Notes: generated by a model from the letters alone, not told the origin. A DNA stretch of 64,000 nucleotides from Methylobacter sp. BlB1 (GCF_015476545.1 NZ_JADMKV010000008.1:30683-94682); one strand, 5' to 3'. Shown: positions 23,586 through 34,885, numbered from the stretch's first letter. A program made the numbers and translations.

Positions 23586-25416
23586 CTTGATGATGGAATA
23601 GTTCGTAAATTCGTTGTGCTAATTGCTGGCTTATGCCATCTATGCTGCAAAGTGCATCCACGCCCGCTCGTGAAATGCCTTGCAGCCCCCCAAACTGTTT
23701 CAATAAAATCTGCCGCCGCTTAGGCCCCAATCCTGGAATAGTTTCCAATACCGACTGTTTTTTTGCTTTACCTCGACGCTGCCTGTGTCCTGTTATCGCA
23801 AACCGGTGCGCTTCATCGCGGATATGTTGAATCAATAATAAACCGCTAGCGCCAGGCGTCATATCAATGGGCTGATCCTGATCAACCAGAATCAGTTTTT
23901 CCATGCCGGGTTTTCTGTCCGGTCCTTTCGAAATACCCACTATCATAACATTGTTTATGTCTAATTCCGCTAATGCCTTTTGGGCGGCATGCACCTGTCC
24001 TTTGCCGCCGTCGATAAATAATATGTCGGGTGCCATATGCTCCCCTTGCTTCAGTCGTTTAAAGCGTCTGAATACGGCCTGATGAATAGCGGCATAATCA
24101 TCGCCCCCGGCTATCCCTTCGATATTGAAACGGCGGTACGCTGATTTTACCGGACCTTCCCTATCAAAAACAACGCAGGATGCAACCGTCTGTTCGCCCT
24201 GGGTATGACTGATATCAAAGCACTCCAGACGTCTGGGCAACTCCGTGCAGCCAAGCTCTTCCTGTAGACTGAGAAACCGGGCGTAAAGCCCCTGTTTATC
24301 CGACAGCTTGCTCAGCAATGCATTTTCTGCATTCGCGCAGGCCATTTGCAGCCATTTTAAACGCTCTCCTCTGACTCTGGGAGAAATATTGACGGCATGC
24401 TTGGCTTGGCTGGCCAACACTTCCGTCAACAGATCGGTTTCTTCCAGCTCATGGCTGACGATCAATTCATAAGGCGCTTGCCTCTCCAGATAATATTGCG
24501 GAATAAACGCCTGCAGAATGCTGGCCGGGTCATGTTCATCGGTTATTTTCGGGAAAAACAGCTTATTGCCCAGATGCTGCCCGTTACGGATAAAAAATAC
24601 CTGGATGCAGGCCACGCCTGCCTTGCTGGCACAGGCGATGATATCGACATCGCCGCGCTCGCCATGGACGAAGTTCTTTTCCAGCACGGAGCGCAATTTC
24701 AAAATCTGGTCTCTGTAGATGGTAGCCTGCTCATAATCAAGCTCGGCAGCCGCCTTCTCCATCTTGGCAACCAACTGGTCGATCAGCAAACTACCCTTGC
24801 CCTCCAGAAACAGGATCGTGCTGTCTACATCCTGGGCGTAGGCCGATTTGTCAATCAACCCCACGCACGGCCCGGTACAGCGCTCTATTTGATACTGCAG
24901 GCAAGGCCGAATCCGGTTGTTATAAACGGAGTCCTCACATTGCCGAACAGGAAATATCTTTTGCAGCAGCTTCAGCGTTTCCCTGACGGCACCGGCGCTG
25001 GGATAAGGGCCGAAATAGCGGCCACGCTTGCTCTTTGCGCCGCGATGCAAGGTGATGCGCGGAAAATCCTGCTCAGTGGACAGAAAAATATAAGGATAGG
25101 ATTTATCGTCCCTTAAGCAGATATTATAGCGAGGCTTATACCGTTTGATCTGCTGGCATTCCAGCAATAAAGCCTCGCCTTCGGTATGCGTGACAGTCAC
25201 TTCGATGGCGGCCACTCTGGCGACCATCGCCTGCTGCTTGGGCGAGGCCGTTTGCGGCTTGAAGTAACTGGAAACGCGGTTTTTCAGGTTTTTAGCCTTG
25301 CCGATATAAATAATCTCGCCTTCCTTATTGAGCATTTTGTAAATGCCAGGACGCGTGGTCAGGCTTTTTAAAAACGCTTTTACATCAAAAGCATTTTCAG
25401 AAATCTCAACATTCAC
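23575..25416 (-). CDS. uvrC: Excinuclease ABC subunit C
   Basis: Nuclease subunit of nucleotide excision repair that makes the incisions on both sides of a lesion. The 613-residue length is standard. The GIY-YIG 3'-incision domain is N-terminal (PGIYKMLN, EIIYIGKAKNLKNRV). The UVR segment around residue 210 reads AAAELDYEQATIYRDQI. The RNase H-like 5'-incision domain contains CFDISHTQGE and ILFIDGGKGQV. The C-terminus has the tandem helix-hairpin-helix (ETIPGLGPKRRQ). It overlaps the upstream glycosylase by 4 nt, so the two repair genes are co-translated. Confidence 0.98.
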   Translation of the reverse strand: MNVEISENAFDVKAFLKSLTTRPGIYKMLNKEGEIIYIGKAKNLKNRVSSYFKPQTASPKQQAMVARVAAIEVTVTHTEGEALLLECQQIKRYKPRYNICLRDDKSYPYIFLSTEQDFPRITLHRGAKSKRGRYFGPYPSAGAVRETLKLLQKIFPVRQCEDSVYNNRIRPCLQYQIERCTGPCVGLIDKSAYAQDVDSTILFLEGKGSLLIDQLVAKMEKAAAELDYEQATIYRDQILKLRSVLEKNFVHGERGDVDIIACASKAGVACIQVFFIRNGQHLGNKLFFPKITDEHDPASILQAFIPQYYLERQAPYELIVSHELEETDLLTEVLASQAKHAVNISPRVRGERLKWLQMACANAENALLSKLSDKQGLYARFLSLQEELGCTELPRRLECFDISHTQGEQTVASCVVFDREGPVKSAYRRFNIEGIAGGDDYAAIHQAVFRRFKRLKQGEHMAPDILFIDGGKGQVHAAQKALAELDINNVMIVGISKGPDRKPGMEKLILVDQDQPIDMTPGASGLLLIQHIRDEAHRFAITGHRQRRGKAKKQSVLETIPGLGPKRRQILLKQFGGLQGISRAGVDALCSIDGISQQLAQRIYELFHHQDDI

Positions 25417-26057
25417 TCTCTATCCAATAATGTCCCAATCGTACGAAAAATATCGGCAAACATCGCTTTTGTCAGCCTGTTAGTCTGCACGTTATAGCGA
25501 CTGGTATGGTATGAATCGATCATCATTCGCCCACCCGGCAATTCGTGCAATATACTATGACCAAATTTCGAGCTATTCAGTTTCAATCCATAGGCTTTCA
25601 ATACCGCCTGATGCGCTATAGTCCCCAGCGCCAGTATGACTGCGCCTTGCGGCAATGTTTTTAACTCGACAGCCAGGAAATTGTTGCATAGCGCTATTTC
25701 CGCGCTCGTCGGCTTGTTTTGCGGAGGCAGGCATTTCACGGCATTGGTTATGCGGCAATTTTTGAGCTCCAGGCCATCAGCTAATGATTTGGATATGGGC
25801 TGATTGCTGAAACCGAATTCATGCAGCGCCTCATACAACAGCAGCCCCGCATAATCGCCCGTAAACGGCCGGCCGGTTGCATTGGCGCCATGCATGCCGG
25901 GCGCCAGACCGACAATCAGCAACCGGGCATCGGGGTCGCCAAACGGCGCCACCGGGCGGGCGTGATAGCTTGGATAGTTCTGCTTAACTTCCAGCAGAAA
26001 TTCGTCCAGCCTTTTACACTGCCGGCACTCTTGATCGAATATTTTTGTTAATTTCAT
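25413..26057 (-). CDS. Family 5 (UdgB-like) uracil-DNA glycosylase with Fe-S cluster
   Basis: Base-excision repair enzyme removing uracil and related bases from DNA. In 214 residues, the motif GLAPGMHGANATGRPFTGD (residues 50-68) lacks the polar catalytic residue of family 1 and 4 enzymes, which is typical of family 5. Cys11, Cys14, Cys109 and Cys124 are placed to hold a 4Fe-4S cluster (CRQC; NAVKCLPPQNKP; IALC). The C-terminal motif is SYHTSRYN, where SYHPS is more common. It is the first gene of a glycosylase-uvrC-pgsA operon. Confidence 0.85.
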   Translation of the reverse strand: MKLTKIFDQECRQCKRLDEFLLEVKQNYPSYHARPVAPFGDPDARLLIVGLAPGMHGANATGRPFTGDYAGLLLYEALHEFGFSNQPISKSLADGLELKNCRITNAVKCLPPQNKPTSAEIALCNNFLAVELKTLPQGAVILALGTIAHQAVLKAYGLKLNSSKFGHSILHELPGGRMMIDSYHTSRYNVQTNRLTKAMFADIFRTIGTLLDRE

Positions 26058-26061
26058 GCTT

Positions 26062-26087
26062 ACAAAAAAGGGCCTTAACGGCCCTTT
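26062..26087 (-). terminator. Terminator downstream of pnp
   Basis: On the minus strand an 8-bp stem (26080-26087/26067-26074) with a 5-nt loop runs straight into a T-run. It ends the rpsO-pnp transcript before the glycosylase gene. Confidence 0.85.
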
Positions 26088-26110
26088 CTCTCTTATAGCA
26101 GCAGAATATA

Positions 26111-28186
26111 TTATTCTTTGTCCGCTTCTTTCATACTGAGTCTGACTCTGCCTTGACGGTCGATTTCGAGTACTTTCACTCTGACCACATCGCCCTCAGA
26201 CAATCTGTCGCTGACTTTATCAACATGCTCGTCCGAAATTTGCGAGATGTGCACCAGGCCGTCCTTACCGGGCAGTATCGTTACGAAAGCGCCGAAATCC
26301 ATCAAGCGGGCGACTTTGCCTTCATAAACTTTGCCTACTTCCACTTCAGCCGTGATTTCCTCGATCAGATGGCGCGCTTCTTCGCCGGCCGCCTTATCAA
26401 CTGAAGCAATCTTGACGAGGCCGTCATCGGTCAAATCGATGCTTGCCCCGGTTTGTTCGGTAATGCCGCGAATCGTCGCGCCGCCCTTACCGATCACTTC
26501 ACGGATCTTGCTAGGATCAATTTTGAACGTAATGATGCGTGGCGCATAATCGGACATCTGCTCGCGCGTCGTAGACAGCGCCTTATTCATTTCGCCCAGA
26601 ATATGCAAGCGACCGCGTTTTGCCTGTTCCAGAGCCGTCTTCATGATTTCGGCGGTAATACCGTCGATTTTGATATCCATTTGCAATGCAGTAATGCCGC
26701 TCTCGGAACCGGCCACTTTGAAATCCATGTCGCCCAAGTGATCTTCATCGCCCATGATGTCAGACAACACTGCAAAGCTGTCGCCTTCCTTGATCAGGCC
26801 CATGGCAATACCAGCTACCGGTGATGCAATAGGCACACCCGCATCCATTAATGCCAGACTACTGCCGCAAACGGAAGCCATAGAACTTGAACCGTTTGAC
26901 TCGGTGATTTCGGAAACGACGCGAATCACGTATGGAAATTCATCCATATTAGGCAGAACCGCCTGAACGCCACGCTTCGCTAAACGGCCATGGCCGATCT
27001 CGCGGCGTTTTGGCGAGCCGACGAAACCGGTTTCGCCGACGCTGAACGGAGGAAAGTTGTAATGCAGCATGAACTGCTCTTTGTATTCGCCGGACAACGC
27101 ATCGATAATTTGCGCGTCACGTTGAGTACCCAGGGTCGCGACCACCAAAGCCTGCGTTTCGCCGCGTGTAAACAAGGCGGAACCATGGGTTCTGGGCAGT
27201 ACGCCGGTTCTGATCGTGATCGGTCTGATTGAATCCAGAGCGCGGCCGTCAATGCGTTTGCCTTCTAGAATGGAACTACGAACTATCTTTTTCTCCAGAT
27301 GTTCGATAATGGCGCGAATGTCCTGTTCTGCATATTGCTCTTCCGCAGCCAGTTTTTCTACAGCCGCATTTCTGATCTCTTTCAACTGTTCCTGTCTGAC
27401 CAGTTTTTCAGGCACTTGGTAAGCGGCTTTAATACCGGCTTCCACTTCCGCGGTTACCAGTTTTACTAGCTCAGCATCGGCTTCAGGAGCCGTAAAATCA
27501 ACAGTTGCCGCACCGGCGAGTTGAGCGAATTCGTTAATGGCATTGATGGCTGTCTGCATTTGTTCGTGACCGAACAAAACCGCGCCCAACATGACTTCTT
27601 CAGATAAATTGCGAGCTTCTGATTCAACCATCAAAACGGCTTTCGCAGTACCGGCGACAACCAGTTCCAGTTCGGAATCTTTCAATACCGCAGGGGATGG
27701 ATTCAATAAATAACTGCCGTCTTTGTAGCCGACGCAAGCAGCGCCTACCGGGCCGTTAAAGGGCAATCCCGAAACAGCCAATGCGGCCGAAGCCCCCAGT
27801 AAAGCTGGAATATCAGGATCAACTTCCGGGTTCAATGACACGACAGTAGCGATAATTTGAACTTCGTTCGTATAACCATCCGGAAAAAGAGGACGGAGCG
27901 GTCTATCGATTAAACGAGACGTTAAAGTCTCTTTTTCACTAGGACGTCCTTCTCTCTTGAAGAAACCGCCTGGGATTTTGCCAGCGGCGTATGTTTTTTC
28001 CTGATAATTAACAGTCAGTGGGAAAAAATCGCCACCATTAGCTTCTTTTTTACCAACGACTGTGACCAGCAATGAGGTGCCATCGACATCGATCATAACA
28101 GCGCCGTCTGCTTGACGAGCTATTTCACCGGTTTCTAATGTTACGAGCTGATCGCCGTACTGAAATTCTTTCCTAATAGGATTCAC
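26111..28186 (-). CDS. pnp: Polyribonucleotide nucleotidyltransferase (PNPase)
   Basis: 3'-5' phosphorolytic exoribonuclease, a component of the RNA degradosome. The 691 residues contain two RNase PH domains (the second begins near residue 310 with [20 protein letters not shown]). A KH domain carries [15 protein letters not shown], and a C-terminal S1 domain carries [18 protein letters not shown]. It lies after rpsO, and the intervening perfect hairpin matches the RNase III-processed rpsO-pnp junction known in E. coli, where PNPase autoregulates. Confidence 0.98.
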   Translation of the reverse strand: MNPIRKEFQYGDQLVTLETGEIARQADGAVMIDVDGTSLLVTVVGKKEANGGDFFPLTVNYQEKTYAAGKIPGGFFKREGRPSEKETLTSRLIDRPLRPLFPDGYTNEVQIIATVVSLNPEVDPDIPALLGASAALAVSGLPFNGPVGAACVGYKDGSYLLNPSPAVLKDSELELVVAGTAKAVLMVESEARNLSEEVMLGAVLFGHEQMQTAINAINEFAQLAGAATVDFTAPEADAELVKLVTAEVEAGIKAAYQVPEKLVRQEQLKEIRNAAVEKLAAEEQYAEQDIRAIIEHLEKKIVRSSILEGKRIDGRALDSIRPITIRTGVLPRTHGSALFTRGETQALVVATLGTQRDAQIIDALSGEYKEQFMLHYNFPPFSVGETGFVGSPKRREIGHGRLAKRGVQAVLPNMDEFPYVIRVVSEITESNGSSSMASVCGSSLALMDAGVPIASPVAGIAMGLIKEGDSFAVLSDIMGDEDHLGDMDFKVAGSESGITALQMDIKIDGITAEIMKTALEQAKRGRLHILGEMNKALSTTREQMSDYAPRIITFKIDPSKIREVIGKGGATIRGITEQTGASIDLTDDGLVKIASVDKAAGEEARHLIEEITAEVEVGKVYEGKVARLMDFGAFVTILPGKDGLVHISQISDEHVDKVSDRLSEGDVVRVKVLEIDRQGRVRLSMKEADKE

Positions 28187-28247
28187 TATAAGGTTCCTTT
28201 GTATAAAGGTTATTTGAAGATTTATTCAATCCATGACTTGCTAAAGC

Positions 28248-28274
28248 AGAAACGGCACCTTATGTGCCGTTTCT
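28248..28274 (-). promoter_or_regulatory. rpsO-pnp intercistronic hairpin
   Basis: An 11-bp perfect stem (28248-28258/28264-28274) with a 5-nt loop. A T-run follows on the plus strand, not on the minus strand where the genes lie. It is therefore more likely a processing/partial-termination structure than a full terminator. Confidence 0.6.
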
Positions 28275-28286
28275 TTTTTGCTTTTT

Positions 28287-28556
28287 TTATTTACGTAAGC
28301 CTAGACGCTCAATTAATGAACGATAACGATTACCGTCTTTATTTTTCAAATAATCCAGCAACTTGCGACGCTGATTAACCATGCGCAGCAGACCGCGACG
28401 AGAATGGTTGTCTTTTTTGTGGGTTGCAAAGTGCGGTGTTAAATGAGTAATGTGTGCGGTCAACAAGGCAATTTGCACTTCGGGTGAACCGGTATCGTTT
28501 TCTGACAGTCGATAAGCTTCTACGACTGCTTTTTTCTGTTCTGCAGTGAATGGCAT
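28287..28556 (-). CDS. rpsO: 30S ribosomal protein S15
   Basis: Primary 16S rRNA-binding protein of the platform. The 89 residues match the family exactly, with the conserved [26 protein letters not shown] and LDYLK blocks. It stands between truB and pnp as in E. coli. S15 often represses its own mRNA through a leader structure; inverted repeats are visible in the 120-nt leader but no specific pseudoknot was assigned. Confidence 0.98.
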   Translation of the reverse strand: MPFTAEQKKAVVEAYRLSENDTGSPEVQIALLTAHITHLTPHFATHKKDNHSRRGLLRMVNQRRKLLDYLKNKDGNRYRSLIERLGLRK

Positions 28557-28680
28557 TTATAATCCCTATTAAGATTAAAAAATTAAAAATAAAGTTGCCT
28601 GTTATGACAACTAATGAATACCCTGTCTCCACGATAGGGGGTAGAAACAGGTGTAATTTTTAGCCTGAGAACCCTTCGGT

Positions 28681-29592
28681 TCAGGCAGGCTCGTCGTTCA
28701 GATTGAACAATTTTTTCGGCGCTAGTTTACCATCCAATAGCATTTCTCCCAAGCCCAAAAAAACCTTGGTATGGTACATACGCACCATGCCGGGCAAGAC
28801 TTCTTTAATCTTGAGCGCTTGCCCTTGCTTTATACGGATAGCCTCGCTCTCGGACAGCTGCACGGCAGGCATGAACTCTAAAGGCTTATCGACATCAATC
28901 AGGCATTGCTGCAGTTCCTGCTCATCCATTTCGGCCAACTGCTCCAGGGTCTTGGCATTTTCAATACTGAACCGGCCGGCTTCCAGCCGACGCAGCTCTT
29001 TTACCGTTCCACCGCAGCCGAGTTCGTGGCCGATATCTTCCGCCAATGAACGGATATAGGTGCCTTTCGAACAGCGAACGTCCAGTCTCAACTGATCTTT
29101 CGAAAAATCCAGCAATTGCAAGTCATATATTGTGATGCGCCTGGCTTTCCGATCCACGGTTTCACCGGCCCGGGCCAATTCATAGAGCTTTTTGCCATTG
29201 TGCTTTAAAGCCGAATACATCGGAGGCACCTGATCGATTTCACCGGTGAACTTTTTCAGACAGGCGTTGATGGCATCAACAGTCAGTTCGGGCACCGGCC
29301 TGGTCTCAAGAACCTGACCTTCCGCGTCCCCCGTATCGGTCATGACGCCAAGCTGAACCAGCGTCTGGTAACGTTTGTCATCATCGAGCATTAGCGCCGA
29401 AACCTTGGTCGCCTCACCGAAACACAGCGGCAACAAGCCTGTTGCCAATGGGTCCAGACTGCCGGTATGCCCGGCTTTGTTGGCGTCAAACAAACGCCTG
29501 ACTTCCTGCAAGGCTTTGTTTGAAGAAACCCCCAGGCGTTTGTCCAGCAACAGGATGCCGTGGACATTGCGCCCGGATTTGCGTTTACTCAT
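28681..29592 (-). CDS. truB: tRNA pseudouridine(55) synthase
   Basis: Forms pseudouridine 55 in the T loop of tRNAs. The 303 residues include the catalytic-aspartate motif GHTGSLDPLATGLLPLCFG near residues 36-54, and the RNA-binding segments SALKHNGKKLYELAR and CSKGTYIRSLAEDIG. The C-terminal PUA-like part is present. It is 6 nt downstream of rbfA in the nusA operon order. Confidence 0.98.
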   Translation of the reverse strand: MSKRKSGRNVHGILLLDKRLGVSSNKALQEVRRLFDANKAGHTGSLDPLATGLLPLCFGEATKVSALMLDDDKRYQTLVQLGVMTDTGDAEGQVLETRPVPELTVDAINACLKKFTGEIDQVPPMYSALKHNGKKLYELARAGETVDRKARRITIYDLQLLDFSKDQLRLDVRCSKGTYIRSLAEDIGHELGCGGTVKELRRLEAGRFSIENAKTLEQLAEMDEQELQQCLIDVDKPLEFMPAVQLSESEAIRIKQGQALKIKEVLPGMVRMYHTKVFLGLGEMLLDGKLAPKKLFNLNDEPA

Positions 29593-29598
29593 TCCCGG

Positions 29599-29961
29599 CT
29601 AATCCTTGTCTTTCTTATCCAGATCGCTTAAAAGCTCGGCAACGCGCATGCCGGTATCGAACGAATCATCATAATAGAAACGCAATTCGGACATATGCCT
29701 TAAACGCATCCTCTTGGCCAGCTCATGCCGGATAACAGGCGCCATCTCGTTCAGCCACTTGACATTGTTGCGCTTGCCCTGCTCGTCGGCATTCAGGACC
29801 GTAACGTAAACCTTTGCCACGGCCAGATCCTTGCTGACTTCAACTTCATTAATAGTAATAAAGCCCAACCTGGGGTCATCAATATCCCGTTGCAGAATCA
29901 AGGAAAGCTCTTTCTGCATCTGCGATGAAACGCGCGCGCTACGACCGAATTCTTTTGCCAT
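29599..29961 (-). CDS. rbfA: Ribosome-binding factor A
   Basis: Late 30S assembly and cold-adaptation factor that binds near the 5' helix of 16S rRNA. The 120-residue KH-type protein carries the conserved QMQKELSLILQRDIDDPRLG and SELRFYYDDS blocks. It is 5 nt after infB and 6 nt before truB, part of a tightly packed operon. Confidence 0.97.
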   Translation of the reverse strand: MAKEFGRSARVSSQMQKELSLILQRDIDDPRLGFITINEVEVSKDLAVAKVYVTVLNADEQGKRNNVKWLNEMAPVIRHELAKRMRLRHMSELRFYYDDSFDTGMRVAELLSDLDKKDKD

Positions 29962-29966
29962 AAGGA

Positions 29967-32678
29967 TTACAGTTCCCGTTTAACTTCTATACGTTCAAAC
30001 ACCTCGATCTGATCACCGACTCTGACATCGTTGTAGTTTTTCACACCGATACCGCACTCCATGCCCATCTTGACTTCAGTCGCATCTTCCTTGAAGCGGC
30101 GCAACGATTCCAGTTGCCCTTCGTAGATAACCACATTGTTGCGCAGCACGCGTATCGGCAGATTTCTCTTAACATAGCCGTCGATAACCATACAGCCGGC
30201 GATAGCACCGAATTTAGGCGACCGGAAGACATCGCGAACTTCAGCAAGACCGACAATCTGTTCCTTGATTTCAGGCGCCAGCATGCCGCTAATGGATTTT
30301 TTGACTTCATCAATCGCATCATAGATGACGCTGTAATAATGCAGATCAACGCCTTTCTCTTCGATCAGTTTCCGGGCCGTCGCATCGGCACGAACGTTAA
30401 AGCCCATCAGAATCGCGCCCGAAGCCAGCGCCAGGTTGACGTCGCCTTCATTGATACCGCCGACACCGCCATAGACGACCTTCACCTCGACCTCTTCCGT
30501 GGACAGACTGATCAAGGATTCGCGCAATGCTTCCAGACTTCCCTGAACGTCAGTCTTGATAACCAGATTCAAGCTCGCGGTTTCTCCGCTGGCCATCTTC
30601 GAGAAGACTTCATCCAGTTTCGATGCCTGCTGAGCGGCATGGCGGCTGGTCTTGCTTCTGTCTTCACGGTGTTCGGCCAATTCTCTGGCAATTCGTTCAT
30701 TTTGCACGACTAAAAATTCATCGCCGGCATTCGGTGTGCCCGATAAGCCGAGAATTTCCACCGGAGCACTCGGAAGGGCTTCTTTAATAGCTTTGCCGTT
30801 CTCATTGAACATGGCCCTGACGCGGCCGAATTCATGGCCGCACAGAACGATCTGGCCTTTTTCCAGCGTGCCTTTTTGTACCAGCACCGTTGCCACGGCA
30901 CCACGACCTTTATCGAGCCTTGATTCAATGACAATACCGGATGCCGCACCTTCAACCGGTGCGGTCAATTCCAGAATTTCCGCCTGCACGATCAAGGCTT
31001 CGATCAAATCGTCAATGCCTTCACCCGTTTTAGCCGAGATTTTCAGGAATTGCACATCACCGCCCCATTCTTCGGGCACGACGTTAATAGCTGACAACTC
31101 CTGCATAACCTTATCAGGGTTGGCATCAGGCTTATCGATTTTATTGATCGCAACGATAATCGGCACCTTGGCTGCTCTGGCATGCTCAACCGCTTCTTTT
31201 GTCTGCGGCATCACACCGTCATCAGCAGCTACGACGACAATAACAACGTCGGTCACATCGGCGCCACGCGCACGCATGGCCGTGAATGCGGCATGGCCCG
31301 GTGTATCCAAAAAGGTGACTGAGCCATGATCGGTTTTCACCTGATACGCACCGATATGCTGAGTAATACCGCCTGCCTCACCGGCAGCTACGCGAGTCTT
31401 GCGGATATAATCCAGCAACGATGTCTTACCATGATCGACGTGCCCCATAATCGTTACGATAGGCGCCCGTGGTAGCGCAGCGCGGTTATCCTCGGCCGTG
31501 ACTTCAGCCAGCATTTCCCGCTCAAGATCATCTTCGCTTTGCATGATGGCTTTATGGCCCATTTCTTCAACCAGAATGGCCGCTGTTTCCTGATCTATGC
31601 TCTGGTTGATCGTCGCCATCATGCCCAGCTTCATCAACTGTTTGATCACTTCGGCCGCCTTCACGCTCATTTTCTGGGCGAGGTCGGAAACGATAATAGA
31701 TTCAGGTATTGTGACGTCTTTCACGATAGGCGCAACCGGCATCTCGAACTGATGCCTGATTTCAGGCGTAGCCGCACGTTCGAATTTGCCGCCTTTTTTC
31801 TTGCCGCGTTTGCCTTCCTTACCGCCGGCGCGAGCACCCTCTTCCTGTATTTTCTTCCGTTGCAGCATTTCCTGTTTCGCTGCGGCCTGTTGCCTTACCT
31901 TTTCTGCATTTCTTTTAATAGATTCCTCAAGACGACGCTCCTTTTCTTCCTGTTTTTTCCGGATATCTTCGGCTTCTTTTGTTTTGCCGGGTTTTTCGTG
32001 CTTATTCTTCTTTTCTTCTTTGAATTTTAAAGCATCATATTCAATCTCGAACTCTGCTTCAGGCTCGGCCTCTGGCTCAACTTCAGCCTTGGCTTCAACT
32101 TCCGGCTTAACTTCAGCCTCGGCTTCAACTTCCGGCTCAATTGCAGCCTTTTCAGCTTCTGCCTTTTGAGGCGCTTCGGCCTCCGCTTTCGTCTGTTCTT
32201 CACGCAGACGGACTTCTTCGGCCTGCCTTAAGGCTTCCTCTTGCTTCAGGCGCTCCTCCTGCTTCCGGCGCGCTTCTTCCTCGCGCTCGAGCTGTCTTTG
32301 CTGCTCTTCCTGCGCCTGTCTGGCCAGCTCCAGTTCTTTTTGCTCATCAGCTTCGCTGACTTCGGTGCGCTTGATATACGTCTTCTTTTTACGTACTTCA
32401 ACACTGATTGTCTTGGTCGCACTGCCCGGCACACTCGCCTGTTTAAGCTCACTGACTTTTCTGCGCTTCAAAGTCACGCGTTTAGGCGTTCCCTCATCGG
32501 AACCGTCAGACTTGCCATGCCGCTTACGCAAATGCGCCAGCAACTGCATTTTTTCATCATCACTAATGACATCATCAGGGGCGCTAGCGGATAATCCTGC
32601 TTCTTTCAGCTGCTCTAATAATCGTTCCAAAGGTATTTTTACTACCTCAGCCAAATGCCGTACTGTTTTATCGCTCAT
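29967..32678 (-). CDS. infB: Translation initiation factor IF-2
   Basis: GTPase that places initiator tRNA on the 30S subunit and promotes subunit joining. The 903 residues begin with an IF2N domain ([18 protein letters not shown]). A long, charged, low-complexity linker rich in Glu, Ala and Lys (about residues 120-300) follows, then a second IF2N region. The G domain has [20 protein letters not shown] and [10 protein letters not shown], and domains II-IV complete the C-terminus. The linker is partly built from an in-frame 30-bp tandem repeat (32081-32140). It lies 10 nt after nusA. Confidence 0.98.
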   Translation of the reverse strand: MSDKTVRHLAEVVKIPLERLLEQLKEAGLSASAPDDVISDDEKMQLLAHLRKRHGKSDGSDEGTPKRVTLKRRKVSELKQASVPGSATKTISVEVRKKKTYIKRTEVSEADEQKELELARQAQEEQQRQLEREEEARRKQEERLKQEEALRQAEEVRLREEQTKAEAEAPQKAEAEKAAIEPEVEAEAEVKPEVEAKAEVEPEAEPEAEFEIEYDALKFKEEKKNKHEKPGKTKEAEDIRKKQEEKERRLEESIKRNAEKVRQQAAAKQEMLQRKKIQEEGARAGGKEGKRGKKKGGKFERAATPEIRHQFEMPVAPIVKDVTIPESIIVSDLAQKMSVKAAEVIKQLMKLGMMATINQSIDQETAAILVEEMGHKAIMQSEDDLEREMLAEVTAEDNRAALPRAPIVTIMGHVDHGKTSLLDYIRKTRVAAGEAGGITQHIGAYQVKTDHGSVTFLDTPGHAAFTAMRARGADVTDVVIVVVAADDGVMPQTKEAVEHARAAKVPIIVAINKIDKPDANPDKVMQELSAINVVPEEWGGDVQFLKISAKTGEGIDDLIEALIVQAEILELTAPVEGAASGIVIESRLDKGRGAVATVLVQKGTLEKGQIVLCGHEFGRVRAMFNENGKAIKEALPSAPVEILGLSGTPNAGDEFLVVQNERIARELAEHREDRSKTSRHAAQQASKLDEVFSKMASGETASLNLVIKTDVQGSLEALRESLISLSTEEVEVKVVYGGVGGINEGDVNLALASGAILMGFNVRADATARKLIEEKGVDLHYYSVIYDAIDEVKKSISGMLAPEIKEQIVGLAEVRDVFRSPKFGAIAGCMVIDGYVKRNLPIRVLRNNVVIYEGQLESLRRFKEDATEVKMGMECGIGVKNYNDVRVGDQIEVFERIEVKREL
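32081..32140 (-). repeat. 30-bp in-frame tandem repeat inside infB
   Basis: Two consecutive 30-nt units (32081-32110 and 32111-32140) are identical at 28 positions. A more diverged partial unit precedes them at about 32055-32080. They encode alternating Glu-Val/Ala-Lys residues of the IF-2 linker. Copy number could vary between strains without breaking the frame. Confidence 0.85.
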
Positions 32679-32688
32679 TTCCTACCCC

Positions 32689-34206
32689 TTACTTACTCGC
32701 CTTTTCCTCGGCAAACCAAGGCTCACGTGCCTTCATAATCAATTTTGCCGCCCGATCTTTATCTATTCCGGAAAACTTCAGCAAATCGTCCACCGATTGT
32801 TCCGCCAAGTCATCCATCGTAATAATGCCCTGACTGGCCATTTCATAGGCCAGATCTCTATTCATGCCTTCCATTTCCAGCAGATCCTGTGCCGGTTCAG
32901 CTGTTTCCAGTTTTTCTTCTGAAGCAATGGCGCTAATCAGTAAAGCATCTTTAGCCCGGCTTCTGAGCTCATTGACGAGCTCTTCATCAAACCCTTCAAT
33001 TTCCAGCATTTCACTGACTGGAACATAGGCCACCTCTTCAATCGTATTAAAGCCTTCTTCAACCAGGATGGCTGCTATCTCTTCGTCGATATCGAGCTGC
33101 TCAATAAACAGACGTTTTATTTCCCCTGCTTCGGCTTCATTTTTTTCTTCAGCTTTGGATGCATCGATAACGTTTAACTCCCATCCGGTTAACTGGGTCG
33201 CCAACCGAACATTTTGCCCGCCTCGGCCGATAGCCTGGGACAGATTGTCCGAGCTGACAGCCAGATCCATGCTGTGCTTGTCTTCATCAATGACGATGGA
33301 TTGAATTTCAGCTGGCGACATGGCATTAATGACATATTGGGCGTCACTTTGATTCCAAAGGATGATATCAACGCGCTCTCCGGCCAACTCATTGGAAACC
33401 GCCTGCACCCTGGAACCCCGCATGCCCACACATGCGCCAACCGGATCCAGGCGCGGGTCGTTGCTTTTTACCGCCACTTTAGCCCTGGAGCCTGGATCGC
33501 GCGCGGCCGCCAGAATTTCAATCAGGCCTTCGCCGGCTTCGGGCACTTCAAGCCGGAATAATGCGATAAGCAATTCCGGTGCGGTCCGGCTGACGAATAA
33601 TTGTGGCCCCCGAGGCTCTGAACGCACATCTTTCAGATAACCTCTGATCCTGTCGCCGATGCGCACGGATTCGCGCGGAATCATGTCTTCCTTGGCAATA
33701 TAAGCTTCTATATGCCCGCCCAGATCCAGATAAACACTGCCTTTTTCAATGCGCTTTACAACACCGGTAATCAATTCACCAACACGACTTTTATAGGCTT
33801 CGACAATTTTCCGACGCTCGGCTTCTCTGACCTTATGGATGATAACCTGCTTGGCCGTCTGTGCGGCAATGCGCCCGAAATCAACTGACTCAATTTCCTC
33901 TTCAATAATATCGCCTACCTGCACGTCAGGATTATCCAGCCGTGCGACTTCCAAAGGAATCTGGGTTTCCGGAAACTCCACATCACCATTAATGTTAGGA
34001 TTGACATCGACGACTTCCCAGCCGCGATATGTGACATAATCGCCGGTTTTCCGGTCGATCACGACACGGGCTTTGATCTGATTTGCATGACGCTTGATAG
34101 TGGCCGCTTCCAATGCTGATTCTATAGCTTGGAAAACAATCTCTTTTTCAATATCCCTTTCATTAGAAAAAACATCTACTACTAACAAAATTTCTTTATT
34201 TGCCAC
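32689..34206 (-). CDS. nusA: Transcription termination/antitermination factor NusA
   Basis: RNA polymerase-associated factor controlling pausing, intrinsic and Rho termination and rRNA antitermination. The GTG at 34206 is preferred: AAAGGAGGG lies 4-6 nt upstream and translation then begins (M)[15 protein letters not shown], the family N-terminus. It gives 505 residues. Domain order is N-terminal RNAP-binding, S1 (about 135-200), two KH domains ([29 protein letters not shown]), and two acidic C-terminal repeats. The start lies inside the end of rimP (11-nt overlap). Confidence 0.97.
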   Translation of the reverse strand: MANKEILLVVDVFSNERDIEKEIVFQAIESALEAATIKRHANQIKARVVIDRKTGDYVTYRGWEVVDVNPNINGDVEFPETQIPLEVARLDNPDVQVGDIIEEEIESVDFGRIAAQTAKQVIIHKVREAERRKIVEAYKSRVGELITGVVKRIEKGSVYLDLGGHIEAYIAKEDMIPRESVRIGDRIRGYLKDVRSEPRGPQLFVSRTAPELLIALFRLEVPEAGEGLIEILAAARDPGSRAKVAVKSNDPRLDPVGACVGMRGSRVQAVSNELAGERVDIILWNQSDAQYVINAMSPAEIQSIVIDEDKHSMDLAVSSDNLSQAIGRGGQNVRLATQLTGWELNVIDASKAEEKNEAEAGEIKRLFIEQLDIDEEIAAILVEEGFNTIEEVAYVPVSEMLEIEGFDEELVNELRSRAKDALLISAIASEEKLETAEPAQDLLEMEGMNRDLAYEMASQGIITMDDLAEQSVDDLLKFSGIDKDRAAKLIMKAREPWFAEEKASK

Positions 34207-34681
34207 TGCGCCCTCCTTTTTCAATTAAATACTCAGGAACCAAACGCGCTTTACTCATTGCGCTAAATGGCACCTCAAAAACCTGATCACCTTCCTGAAG
34301 CGTAACAATATCGTCTGTGACTTTTTCAATCCGACCTGTAATTTTTCTACGCCCAGCCAAAGGTTTAAATAAATTTACCAATACCGTGCTGCCGATATAT
34401 CGTTCGAACTGACTTATTTTAAAAAATGGTCTGTCCTCTCCCGGCGAAGAAATTTCCAATTGATAATTGCCTTGAATGGGATCCTCGACATCAAGGACAC
34501 CGCTGATTTGATGACTGACGCGCGTGCAGTCGTCAAGCAGAATGCCGTTCTCGCTATCAATATAAATTCTTAACAGGCCATGTTTAGGGTGCGGATTATA
34601 TTCAATGCCCACACATTCATAGCCTAAACCTTCAACAATTGGCTCGATTAGATTAACCAAATGCTCAGGAGCCTGTTTCAT
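34196..34681 (-). CDS. rimP: Ribosome maturation factor RimP
   Basis: 30S assembly factor. The ATG at 34681 gives 161 residues beginning [20 protein letters not shown], with the conserved [18 protein letters not shown] and [10 protein letters not shown] blocks. An upstream in-frame ATG (34738) would run translation through a terminator hairpin and is rejected. It is the first protein gene of the nusA-infB operon, behind two terminator-like structures and an initiator tRNA. Confidence 0.95.
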   Translation of the reverse strand: MKQAPEHLVNLIEPIVEGLGYECVGIEYNPHPKHGLLRIYIDSENGILLDDCTRVSHQISGVLDVEDPIQGNYQLEISSPGEDRPFFKISQFERYIGSTVLVNLFKPLAGRRKITGRIEKVTDDIVTLQEGDQVFEVPFSAMSKARLVPEYLIEKGGRSGK

Positions 34682-34705
34682 TTTTGCCTCGTTTATTTTC
34701 GCACA

Positions 34706-34728
34706 TAAAAAAAGAGCCAGAGGCTCTT
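34706..34728 (-). terminator. Second terminator/attenuator before rimP
   Basis: On the minus strand a 7-bp stem (34722-34728/34712-34718) with a 3-nt loop is followed by seven T. It lies only about 30 nt upstream of the rimP ATG, so it would act as an attenuator of the operon. Confidence 0.75.
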
Positions 34729-34770
34729 CCATAAACAATCAATAGCGGACTTTTAAATTATCAAAGCCCA

Positions 34771-34798
34771 GAAAATAAAAAACCCCATAAATGGGGTT
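34771..34798 (-). terminator. Terminator immediately downstream of initiator tRNA
   Basis: On the minus strand an 8-bp palindromic stem (34791-34798/34781-34788) is followed by TTTTATTTT. It is a good intrinsic terminator 11 nt after the tRNA 3' end. Confidence 0.85.
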
Positions 34799-34808
34799 CC
34801 TAAAAAAG

Positions 34809-34885
<77 letters not shown>

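Noticed and set aside
24397..25116. 239-codon open frame opposite uvrC
   Set aside because: Shadow of uvrC without ribosome-binding site or family features.
34682..34738. Longer rimP start
   Set aside because: It would translate through a terminator hairpin. The ATG at 34681 fits the family.
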